This document shows, piece by piece, positions 1 to 5,551 of a DNA stretch of 5,551 nt. The number at the start of each line of letters is the position of its first letter. The first letter of the stretch is position 1. The DNA is from Clostridiales bacterium (GTDB taxonomy: Bacteria; Bacillota; Clostridia; Oscillospirales; Oscillospiraceae), in the NCBI GenBank assembly GCA_003533405.1, contig DQDL01000116.1, positions 1-5,551 on the forward strand. The letters are read 5' to 3'. The position numbers and the translations under genes were made by a program. The notes below the pieces were generated by a model that worked only from the letters and a program-made list of their open reading frames with translations, was not told the origin of the DNA and searched no databases.

Positions 1-159
1 GGAGCGCTGCTCGCCCATGACCCACAATATGGCGTCGGAAATGTTCGATTTTCCCGAGCCGTTTGGGCCGACTATCGCCGTTATATCCTTTTCAAATGTA
101 ATTCTGGTCTTGTCCGGAAAGGACTTGAACCCCTGAATTTCCAGTGCTTTTAAGTACAA
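1..159 (-). CDS. smc: Chromosome segregation ATPase Smc, N-terminal fragment (cut by left window edge)
   Basis: This is the first 53 codons of Smc, the coiled-coil ATPase that with ScpA and ScpB forms the bacterial condensin that compacts and segregates the nucleoid. Translating the minus strand from 159 shows the family's N-terminal head: a GFKSF motif at residues 10-14 and a complete Walker A loop, GPNGSGKS, at residues 31-38, followed by a stretch ending in WVMGEQRS, as in other Firmicutes Smc proteins. Hinge, coiled coils, signature motif and Walker B lie beyond the window. The start is TTG: an in-frame TGA lies six codons upstream with no ATG or GTG between, and a GAGGT Shine-Dalgarno sits 7 nt before the TTG. 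It follows the radical SAM gene after 52 nt, in the rnc-smc order usual for Firmicutes. Identity is very likely; the non-ATG start probably explains why simple ORF callers miss this end. Confidence 0.93.
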   Translation of the reverse strand, partial: MYLKALEIQGFKSFPDKTRITFEKDITAIVGPNGSGKSNISDAILWVMGEQRS

Positions 160-166
160 ATGCTCT

Positions 167-171
167 ACCTC
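167..171 (-). promoter_or_regulatory. Shine-Dalgarno site of smc
   Basis: On the minus strand GAGGT lies 7 nt upstream of the TTG at 159-157. It decides the start, because no ATG or GTG exists between the upstream in-frame TGA and this TTG. Confidence 0.7.
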
Positions 172-185
172 AATTCAAAATGTGC

Positions 186-219
186 ATTATATTTTATAAC
201 ATCTGAGTGCCTTAATCAA
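186..219 (-). promoter_or_regulatory. Candidate promoter for smc in the AT-rich gap
   Basis: The 52-nt gap between the radical SAM gene and smc is much richer in A and T than the flanking genes. On the minus strand it contains TGTTATAAA (201-193), which resembles an extended -10 element, and just downstream a perfect TATAAT (191-186). A TTGATT (219-214), overlapping the end of the upstream gene, could act as a -35 but is only 15 nt from the extended -10 and 22 nt from the TATAAT, so the spacing is imperfect. A start some 7 nt past the TATAAT would leave a leader of about 20 nt before the smc ribosome-binding site. AT-rich sequence yields TATAAT by chance, so this is a candidate only. Confidence 0.35.
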
Positions 220-222
220 GGC
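209..222 (-). repeat. Short inverted repeat across the stop codon of the radical SAM gene
   Basis: GCCTT and AAGGC form a perfect 5-bp stem around a 4-nt loop, spanning the TAA stop at 214-212. On the minus strand no run of T follows, so it lacks the form of an intrinsic terminator. It could be a weak mRNA hairpin or chance. Confidence 0.3.
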
Positions 223-1225
223 TAAGCAGCTTAATTTCGCCTGAATTTATGTCGGTCTGCGTAATTTTGAGCGACTTAAGCTTAAATCGTTCCGTCAGCT
301 CGGTCACATTGCAGCGGTGCTGGCCTACCATTTTGGACACATCGGACTTGTTGACACCGAGGATAACACGCTTATCAGGCTCGATGCCGTCAAGCAGCTC
401 GACCGCTTTGTCGAGCATCATGCGGGAGCGCACGAGCTCGCCCAGTGCCGGGTGATACGCTCCGCCCACGGCATCTCCGCCGGAGAGGTCCTCGGTCGGG
501 TTAAGCCCCATGCGGATGATGGGGATACCAGCCTCGTCAAAAAGCTTCGTTATCTTTGCGCATACCCGAACAGCATCGGAAACGGTGTGTTCCTTGTAAG
601 TCCCCGCCTTCCACATGTCGTAAAGCTCGGTGTCCCTCACTATGACCGTGGGGTATATCCTCACGCCGTCAGGGTGCAGCGCGATGATCTTTTTTGCCGT
701 TTCGATGCAGCTTTCGTCCGTGTCGCCGGGAAGGCCGGTCATCATTTGCAGGATGAGCTCAAAGCCCGCCTGCTTTACCATTCTCGCTGCTTCCTCGACC
801 TCTTTTGCGGTGTGGCCACGGTTTGAAAGCCAAAGCACATTATCGCACAGTGACTGCGCACCGAGCTCGACCGTCTGTACGGAGTATTTTTTCAGTCTCG
901 CAAGCGTTTCGGCATCTATCGCATCGGGGCGGGTCGAGAGCCTTATGGAGCTTATCGTTCCGTCGTCAAGATATGGCTTTGCGGCCTCGAAAAGGGCGAC
1001 CTGCTCGACCGTGGGGATGGCTGTGAAGCTTCCTCCATAAAACGCCAATTGCCGCTTTGTCCCTTTGGGGAACAAGGCGGCTGCGTTCTCTATTGCGGTT
1101 TTGACTGTCTGTGCCGTTGCGGGCTCGGTGTGACCGGAAATGCGCCTCTGATTGCAGAACACGCAGTCGTTCGGGCAGCCGAGATGCGGCACGAAAACGG
1201 GGATGATACTGTTTCTTGCTGTCAT
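212..1225 (-). CDS. Elp3-like radical SAM protein lacking the acetyltransferase domain
   Basis: This 337-residue protein is a radical S-adenosylmethionine enzyme. Near the N-terminus it has the cluster-binding CX3CX2C motif (Cys17, Cys21, Cys24), expected to hold a 4Fe-4S cluster that cleaves SAM to the 5'-deoxyadenosyl radical. Further family features are FYGGSF at 62-67 (the GGS region that contacts SAM), LSTRPDAI at 96-103, VELGAQS at 119-125 and TGLPGD at 163-168. The segment around 184-202 (PDGVRIYP, then TVIVRDTELY) closely resembles Elp3, the catalytic subunit of tRNA wobble-uridine modification. However, Elp3 is about 550 residues and ends in a GNAT acetyltransferase domain, absent here; only a small radical SAM C-terminal domain follows the barrel. 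Related clostridial genes are often annotated just as radical SAM protein, and the substrate is unknown to me. The ATG overlaps the rnc stop as ATGA, with a weak GAAGAAG ribosome-binding site 8 nt upstream, suggesting coupling to rnc translation. Fold is sure; substrate is not. Confidence 0.9.
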   Translation of the reverse strand: MTARNSIIPVFVPHLGCPNDCVFCNQRRISGHTEPATAQTVKTAIENAAALFPKGTKRQLAFYGGSFTAIPTVEQVALFEAAKPYLDDGTISSIRLSTRPDAIDAETLARLKKYSVQTVELGAQSLCDNVLWLSNRGHTAKEVEEAARMVKQAGFELILQMMTGLPGDTDESCIETAKKIIALHPDGVRIYPTVIVRDTELYDMWKAGTYKEHTVSDAVRVCAKITKLFDEAGIPIIRMGLNPTEDLSGGDAVGGAYHPALGELVRSRMMLDKAVELLDGIEPDKRVILGVNKSDVSKMVGQHRCNVTELTERFKLKSLKITQTDINSGEIKLLSLD

Positions 1226-1896
1226 TTATTTAGCTTCTTCAATGCCTGACAGGCTGCCGCCTGTTCGGCCTCCTTTTTAGTCCTGCCGCTGCCCTCGCCG
1301 ATGACCTCGCCGTTAAGGCTGACGCTCGCCGAGAACACCTTTGCGTGATCCGGTCCGGACTCGCCGGTGGGCGCATATGTGAGCACCTGGCCGTTCTTTT
1401 GCTGTACAAGCTCCTGAAGCTCGGTCTTATAGTCGGCCGCATGGTGTGCCTCGATGCTCTCGGGGCTTAGGATCATGTGCTCAATGAAGCTTTCGGGTGC
1501 AGCTATGCCGCCGTCAAGGAACATTGCGGCGATGACAGCCTCGACTGCATCGGCGAGAATGGACGGTCTTGTCCTGCCGCCGTTTTTCTCCTCGCCGTGA
1601 CCCATGCGCAGGTATCGGCCTAAGTCAAGGTCAAGCGCAACTCCGTGCAGGCTCTGCTCACACACAAGCTCGGCACGCAGTCTCGTCATTTTGCCCTCGG
1701 ACAGCGTCGGCTGCATTGAATACAGATGCTTTGCCGTCACAAAGCCGAGCACTGAGTCGCCCAGAAACTCAAGGCGCTCGTTGCTCGAGATGCCCTCTGC
1801 CCTGTTCTCGTTTGCATACGAGCTGTGGGTGAGCGCATTTTTCAAAAGCTCACTGTTTTTGAAGGTGTAATTTAATTTTTTCTCAAGCTCTTTCAA
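1222..1896 (-). CDS. rnc: Ribonuclease III
   Basis: RNase III cuts double-stranded RNA, including 16S and 23S rRNA precursors and some mRNA and antisense duplexes, as a cytoplasmic homodimer needing Mg2+. The catalytic domain (about 1-145) carries the signature NERLEFLGDSVL at 39-50. By alignment from memory with E. coli, the metal-binding and catalytic acids are Glu40, Asp47, Glu67, Asp116 and Glu119, all present. A double-stranded RNA-binding domain follows from about 155 to 222 and ends in the typical GSGRTKKEAEQAAA region. At 224 residues it is a normal full-length bacterial RNase III. The start is TTG: the plsX stop lies in the same frame two codons upstream, the next in-frame Met is residue 61 inside the catalytic domain, and a GAGGA site sits 10 nt upstream. 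It is 3 nt from plsX and overlaps the radical SAM gene by 4 nt, so it must be in the operon. Confidence 0.97.
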   Translation of the reverse strand: MKELEKKLNYTFKNSELLKNALTHSSYANENRAEGISSNERLEFLGDSVLGFVTAKHLYSMQPTLSEGKMTRLRAELVCEQSLHGVALDLDLGRYLRMGHGEEKNGGRTRPSILADAVEAVIAAMFLDGGIAAPESFIEHMILSPESIEAHHAADYKTELQELVQQKNGQVLTYAPTGESGPDHAKVFSASVSLNGEVIGEGSGRTKKEAEQAAACQALKKLNK

Positions 1897-1899
1897 TTT

Positions 1900-2913
1900 T
1901 TACGCTTCCTCTGAGATACGCATATACTCAACATTTTCAACGATATCGTTTATCATTTCCGACTCGGCAAAGGTTTTTGCCTGACGGATGGCGGCGAAAA
2001 ACGCCTCGTCGCCGGACGAGCCGTGCGCCTTGATAACGGGCTTTGAGATGCCCATGAGCGCCGTTCCGCCGACCTCGTTGGGATCGATGCTCTTTGCGAT
2101 GCCCTTGACATCCTTCTTGACAACGGCAGCTGCGAGCATGTTCTTGGCGTTTTTCTTAAACACGCTCTTAAGCTCGGTAAACAGCCATTTCGCAACTCCC
2201 TCGGCGGTCTTGAGAGCGATATTGCCCGAAAAGCCGTCGGCCACGACTACATCAACGCCGCCCAGAAGCATGGTGCTTGCCTCGACATTGCCGACAAAGT
2301 TTATCCTGCCTGCATCGTTTGCAGCCTTGAGAAGCTTATATGTCTCGTGCTGGAGCTCTCCGCCCTTGGTCTCCTCAACGCCGATGTTGAGTAGTCCGAC
2401 ACGGGGGTTATCGATATTCATGATACGCTTTGCGTAGAAGCTTCCCATGTAGCCGAACTGGAGAAGATACTCGGGAGTGCACTCTGCGTTTGCGCCGCAG
2501 TCGATGAGCATTAGTCCGTTTTCGCGGCTTGGAAGTACGGGTGCCATTGCCGCACGGCGGACACCGTGGATGCGCTTGACAATAAGCGTTGCACCGGTGA
2601 GCAGGGCTCCCGTCGAGCCAGCCGACACCATTGCGTCTCCCTCGCCGTTTTTGAGCATGGTAAGTCCGACGGCCATGGAGGAATTTTTCTTACGGCGGAC
2701 TGCCGTGCTGGGGTCATCGTTCATCGTGATGACCTCGGGTGCGTCAACTATGCTCAAGCCATTGCGGTCAACGCCCTCAAGGCATCTTTCTATATCGTCC
2801 CTGCGGCCAACAAGGCAAAGCTCAACGCCCAGTCTGTCTCTTGCAAGCACCGCACCCTTTACTATGGCTTCCGGTGCGTTATCGCCACCCATTGCGTCAA
2901 CGATTATCTTCAC
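1900..2913 (-). CDS. plsX: Phosphate acyltransferase PlsX
   Basis: PlsX converts acyl-ACP and inorganic phosphate to acyl-phosphate, which PlsY then uses to acylate glycerol-3-phosphate, the first step of phospholipid synthesis in most bacteria. It is a soluble enzyme that associates peripherally with the membrane. The sequence has the family's hallmark DAMGGDNAP at 6-14, DPSTAVRRKK at 67-76, SAGSTGALL at 97-105, DCGAN at 138-142, and later VEETKGG and ADGFSGN. No transmembrane segment or signal peptide is evident. At 337 residues it matches the usual length. The start is GTG, preceded at 8 nt by a perfect AAGGAGGT; starting there gives the conserved MKIIVDAMGGD opening. It overlaps the trmFO end by 17 nt and is followed after 3 nt by rnc. 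No acpP follows, although acpP is a common partner at this spot in Firmicutes. Confidence 0.97.
   Translation of the reverse strand: MKIIVDAMGGDNAPEAIVKGAVLARDRLGVELCLVGRRDDIERCLEGVDRNGLSIVDAPEVITMNDDPSTAVRRKKNSSMAVGLTMLKNGEGDAMVSAGSTGALLTGATLIVKRIHGVRRAAMAPVLPSRENGLMLIDCGANAECTPEYLLQFGYMGSFYAKRIMNIDNPRVGLLNIGVEETKGGELQHETYKLLKAANDAGRINFVGNVEASTMLLGGVDVVVADGFSGNIALKTAEGVAKWLFTELKSVFKKNAKNMLAAAVVKKDVKGIAKSIDPNEVGGTALMGISKPVIKAHGSSGDEAFFAAIRQAKTFAESEMINDIVENVEYMRISEEA
1907..1911 (-). promoter_or_regulatory. Shine-Dalgarno site of rnc, inside the plsX 3' end
   Basis: GAGGA on the minus strand lies 10 nt before the rnc TTG and within the last codons of plsX. Spacing is slightly long. Ribosomes finishing plsX would cover it, which suggests translational coupling. 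It supports the TTG as the true start. Confidence 0.55.
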
Positions 2914-4222
2914 GGCAGAATACCTCCTTCTCCATCAGTTCATCTATAATTTTAAGTGATCTTGCGGATATCTCCGCATTTTTGTTTCTCTTGCCCTTTA
3001 CCCGATAGCCGAGTGGGGTTATGATGCCGAAGTTGATATTCATCGGCTGGAAGTCGCCGACGCTGCCGCCGGAAATGTACAGTCCCAGTGCACCTATCGC
3101 AGTCTCCTGTGGGAAGTCTACGGGCTCAAGCTCCAACAGTCGTGCGGCGGTCTCTATACCGACGAGCATGCCGGATGCTGCCGACTCCACATAGCCCTCA
3201 ACGCCGGTCATCTGTCCGGCGAAGCTGATGCGTGGGTCTGATTTTAATCTGTAATAGCGGTCGAGAAGCTGCGGCGAATTTAGATAAGTGTTGCGGTGCA
3301 TGACGCCGTAGCGGACAAATTCGGCATTTTTAAGCGCCGGTATCATCGAAAACACACGCTTTTGCTCGCCCCAAGTCAGGTGCGTCTGGAAGCCGACGAG
3401 ATTATATATAGTGCCGTCGGCGTTATCACGCCGGAGTTGCACAACGGCGTAGTTATCCTTGCCCGTTCTCGGGTCACGGAGACCGACGGGCTTCAAGGGG
3501 CCGAAGCGAAGCGTCTCCTCGCCTCGGCGTGCCATGACCTCAACTGGCATGCAGCCTTCAAACACGCCGCCGTCGTCAAAGCCGTGGACAGGCGCTTCCT
3601 TTGCGGAAACGAGCTCCTTAACGAAAGCCTTGTACTCCTCCTCGTTCATCGGGCAGTTTACATAATCCGCCGTGCCCTTGTCATAGCGGGAGGCGAAAAA
3701 AGCACTGTCCATATCGACGCTCTCAAGCGTCACGATGGGGGCAACGGCATCGTAAAAGTGCAGTCCCGTGCAGTTGCAAAGCTTCTCAAGCTTCTCGGCA
3801 AGCGCATCGCTCGTGAGAGGGCCGGTCGCAACAACAAGCTCACCGGCGGGAAAGTCGGTCGCTTCCTCGGACACAAGCTCAATGTTCGGGCAGGACTTTA
3901 TCTTATCGGTGATATATCTCGAAAACCCCTCACGGTCAACGGCGAGCGCCCCGCCGGCGGCGACACGGTTACTGTCGGCGCTTTCCATTATAAGCGAGCC
4001 CATTTTGCGCATCTCAGCCTTCAAAAGGCCGACGGCATTAGTCAGCTCATCGCTGCGCAGGGAGTTTGAGCACACAAGCTCGGCAAAATATTCGGAGCTG
4101 TGCGCCGGGGTCATCTTATTCGGCTTCATCTCATAAAGCCTTACCTCAATGCCCCGCTTTGCAAGCTGCCATGCACATTCGCAGCCTGCAAGTCCGGCGC
4201 CGAGTACCGTGACTTTCTTCAT
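2897..4222 (-). CDS. trmFO: Methylenetetrahydrofolate-tRNA (uracil-5-)-methyltransferase TrmFO
   Basis: TrmFO (formerly Gid) makes 5-methyluridine at position 54 of the tRNA T-loop, using methylenetetrahydrofolate as carbon donor and FADH2 as reductant, unlike the SAM-dependent TrmA of enterics. The N-terminal Rossmann fold shows the FAD-binding GAGLAG at 8-13 with Glu31 (in LYEMKP) at the usual ribose-contacting acidic position. Cys51 in ELVCSNSLRS and Cys224 in FEGCMPVE align with the two functional cysteines described for the B. subtilis enzyme (Cys53 and Cys226). Other conserved stretches are TGPLTSDAL at 133-141, YVNCPM at 187-192, FGPLKPVGL, and a C-terminal FAD-site region with AGQMTGVEGY. 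The length of 441 residues is normal. The ATG is preceded by AAGGAA at 9 nt. It follows topA after 6 nt, the same pairing as in B. subtilis, and its end overlaps plsX. Identification is firm. Confidence 0.97.
   Translation of the reverse strand: MKKVTVLGAGLAGCECAWQLAKRGIEVRLYEMKPNKMTPAHSSEYFAELVCSNSLRSDELTNAVGLLKAEMRKMGSLIMESADSNRVAAGGALAVDREGFSRYITDKIKSCPNIELVSEEATDFPAGELVVATGPLTSDALAEKLEKLCNCTGLHFYDAVAPIVTLESVDMDSAFFASRYDKGTADYVNCPMNEEEYKAFVKELVSAKEAPVHGFDDGGVFEGCMPVEVMARRGEETLRFGPLKPVGLRDPRTGKDNYAVVQLRRDNADGTIYNLVGFQTHLTWGEQKRVFSMIPALKNAEFVRYGVMHRNTYLNSPQLLDRYYRLKSDPRISFAGQMTGVEGYVESAASGMLVGIETAARLLELEPVDFPQETAIGALGLYISGGSVGDFQPMNINFGIITPLGYRVKGKRNKNAEISARSLKIIDELMEKEVFCREDNR
2922..2929 (-). 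promoter_or_regulatory. Strong Shine-Dalgarno site of plsX, inside trmFO
   Basis: AAGGAGGT, a full match to the anti-Shine-Dalgarno consensus, lies 8 nt before the GTG start and within the last codons of trmFO, where it encodes part of Lys-Glu-Val. Its strength probably offsets the GTG start and allows plsX initiation independently of trmFO. Confidence 0.8.
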
Positions 4223-4228
4223 AAACGC

Positions 4229-5551
4229 TTATTCCTTGGCTTTCTTTGTACTTGTCTTTTTCTTTGCGGCAGGCTTTTTGTCGTCAGACTTTGCCGCCGT
4301 TTTTTTCTTATAGCCCCGCTTTTCCTCGGGGACGAATTCCGAGCACTCCTCGTTGATGCAGAAGGCCTTCTTCTGTCCCTTGCCGCTGGGCTTGAACAGG
4401 GTCTTGCCGCAGCTCGGGCAGAAGTCCTTTGTAGGGACATACCATGTCATGAAGCCGCAGTCAGCGCCACGCTCGCAGGCGTAGAAGGTATAGCCCTTTT
4501 TGGAGGTACGCTTTAATATCCTGCTGCCGCACTTGGGGCATTTGCCGGGCATCTCGATGACGAGCGGCTTTGTGAAGCTGCACTCGGGATACGCAGGACA
4601 TGCGAGAAATCGGCCGAATTTACCGGATTTTACGACCATCTGCTTGCCGCAGACATCACAGTATTCGTCGCTGAGCTCATCGGGGACTTTTATCCTCACG
4701 CCCTCGAGCGCCTTTTCGGCGTTTTCAAGCTCAACTGAGAAATCGCCATAGAACTCATGCAGGAGATCCTTCCAATAGAGCTTGCCGGACTCGACACTGT
4801 CGAGCTCCTCCTCCATGTGGTTTGTAAACTTAAGATCGACGATGTCGGGGAAACGCTCCATCATGAGCTCGGTCACGACAACGCCGAGGTTCGTGGGCTT
4901 AAGGTACTTGCCGTCCTTTACGACATATTCGTGCGAGGTTATCGTAGAAATTGTCGGCGCATAGGTCGACGGTCTGCCGATGCCCTTTTCCTCCATCGCA
5001 CGGATGAGGGTCGCCTCGGTGTAGCGTGCGGGCGGCTGTGTAAACTGCTGCTCTGGCAGCATTTTTTCAAGATACACCCGCTCACCGGCCTGAAGGTCGG
5101 GCAGCTTCTTGCGAAGCTCGTCCGACTCCTCGTCCTTGCTCTCCTCATAAACGGCAGTGTAGCCGGCAAACTTGAGCTCAGAGTAGTTAGAGCGGAAAAT
5201 ATGGCCGTTTGACTCAACATCGACAACGACATTATCGTACACCGAGTTTGCCATCTGGCATGCGGTGAAGCGCCCCCAGATAAGGCGGTAGAGCCTGTAC
5301 TGCTCAGGTGTGAGATCCTTGCGCACACGCTCGGGCGTGAGCTCGATATTCGTCGGGCGGATGGCCTCGTGCGCATCCTGTGCGCCGGATTTGGTCTTGT
5401 AAACACGGAACGAGCCGTGGTAATACTCCTTGCCGTAGCGCTCGATGATAAAGTTCTTTGCCGCCATGAGCGCCTCATCGGAAAGGCGCAGAGAGTCGGT
5501 ACGCATGTAGGTGATAAGACCCTGCTCGTAGAGGTGCTGCGCGACGGACAT
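4229..5551 (-). CDS. topA: DNA topoisomerase I (type IA), C-terminal part (cut by right window edge)
   Basis: Topoisomerase I relaxes negatively supercoiled DNA by passing a strand through a transient single-strand break held by a 5'-phosphotyrosine. The 440 residues here are the C-terminal part; the Toprim domain lies outside the window, so the in-frame ATG at the edge is internal, not a start. The active site is visible as GLITYMRTDS at fragment residues 11-20: Tyr15 is the nucleophile (equivalent to E. coli Tyr319) and Arg17 its conserved helper. HEAIRPT and the ACQMANSVYD region follow, as in type IA enzymes. Three four-cysteine zinc ribbons come next, with cysteines at 298/301/318/324, 338/341/359/365 and 378/381/398/403. 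The protein ends in a lysine-rich, probably disordered tail from about 411 to 440, likely to aid DNA binding. It leads directly into trmFO (6 nt). Confidence 0.97.
   Translation of the reverse strand: MSVAQHLYEQGLITYMRTDSLRLSDEALMAAKNFIIERYGKEYYHGSFRVYKTKSGAQDAHEAIRPTNIELTPERVRKDLTPEQYRLYRLIWGRFTACQMANSVYDNVVVDVESNGHIFRSNYSELKFAGYTAVYEESKDEESDELRKKLPDLQAGERVYLEKMLPEQQFTQPPARYTEATLIRAMEEKGIGRPSTYAPTISTITSHEYVVKDGKYLKPTNLGVVVTELMMERFPDIVDLKFTNHMEEELDSVESGKLYWKDLLHEFYGDFSVELENAEKALEGVRIKVPDELSDEYCDVCGKQMVVKSGKFGRFLACPAYPECSFTKPLVIEMPGKCPKCGSRILKRTSKKGYTFYACERGADCGFMTWYVPTKDFCPSCGKTLFKPSGKGQKKAFCINEECSEFVPEEKRGYKKKTAAKSDDKKPAAKKKTSTKKAKE
4232..4237 (-). promoter_or_regulatory. Shine-Dalgarno site of trmFO, at the topA 3' end
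   Basis: AAGGAA on the minus strand lies 9 nt before the trmFO ATG and encodes the last two residues of TopA, next to its TAA stop. This is the arrangement of a translationally coupled pair. Confidence 0.6.

Noticed and set aside
209..222. Inverted repeat considered as an intrinsic terminator after the radical SAM gene
   Set aside because: The stem is only 5 bp and no T run follows on the minus strand, so it would not be expected to terminate well.
317..1249. Several plus-strand open frames opposite the radical SAM gene (up to 169 codons)
   Set aside because: They are antisense to a gene with clear catalytic motifs, show no recognisable domain and lie in a GC-rich region where stops are rare on the opposite strand.
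3296..4069. 257-codon plus-strand open frame opposite trmFO
   Set aside because: It mirrors trmFO, whose own frame is full length with all functional residues. The composition, rich in His, Arg, Ala and Val, is typical of an antisense shadow.
1666..4083. Recurring ACAAGCTC strings in several genes, considered as a dispersed repeat
   Set aside because: On the coding strand they read GAGCTTGT, mostly Glu-Leu-Val codons in different genes with differing flanks; explained by codon preference.
4757..5212. 151-codon plus-strand open frame opposite topA
   Set aside because: No motif and no convincing start context; the minus strand encodes the conserved type IA topoisomerase core here.
5549..5551. 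ATG at the right edge as the start of a short topA-like gene
   Set aside because: The nucleophilic Tyr is only 15 residues from it, and the Toprim domain must precede this region in every functional type IA topoisomerase, so the gene continues beyond the window.

Overview
The window is a stretch of bacterial chromosome carrying six genes packed head to tail on the minus strand. In transcription order (right to left) they are topA (C-terminal 440 codons, cut by the right edge), trmFO, plsX, rnc, an Elp3-like radical SAM gene, and smc (first 53 codons, cut by the left edge). Nothing substantial is coded on the plus strand. The long plus-strand frames mirror the minus-strand genes and carry no recognisable motif.

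The content points to a Firmicute of class Clostridia. TrmFO (folate-dependent tRNA m5U54 methylation) is typical of Gram-positive bacteria, rnc next to smc is a Firmicutes hallmark, and a stand-alone Elp3-like radical SAM gene between them is familiar in Clostridia. The moderately high GC looks more like a gut Oscillospiraceae/Ruminococcaceae relative than a low-GC Clostridium. This placement is inference. No mobile element, CRISPR array, tRNA or rRNA is visible.

Layout: topA and trmFO are 6 nt apart, and trmFO and plsX overlap by 17 nt. plsX and rnc are 3 nt apart and in the same frame. rnc and the radical SAM gene share an ATGA overlap. The only gap of any size is 52 nt between the radical SAM gene and smc. 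It is AT-rich and holds a candidate promoter. The first five genes are therefore almost certainly cotranscribed, and smc may be read both from the operon and from its own promoter. Three of the five visible starts are not ATG: plsX GTG, rnc TTG, smc TTG.

The genes cover housekeeping functions: DNA supercoiling (TopA), tRNA methylation (TrmFO), phospholipid precursor synthesis (PlsX), dsRNA processing (RNase III), a probable RNA- or small-molecule-modifying radical enzyme, and chromosome condensation (Smc). The arrangement looks like two conserved Firmicutes clusters (topA-trmFO and plsX-rnc-smc) joined directly, with no acpP between plsX and rnc. I found no convincing new biological system. 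The most interesting points are the GNAT-less Elp3-like enzyme, the missing acpP, the in-frame plsX/rnc junction, and the small-scale signals around smc and the topA 3' end.
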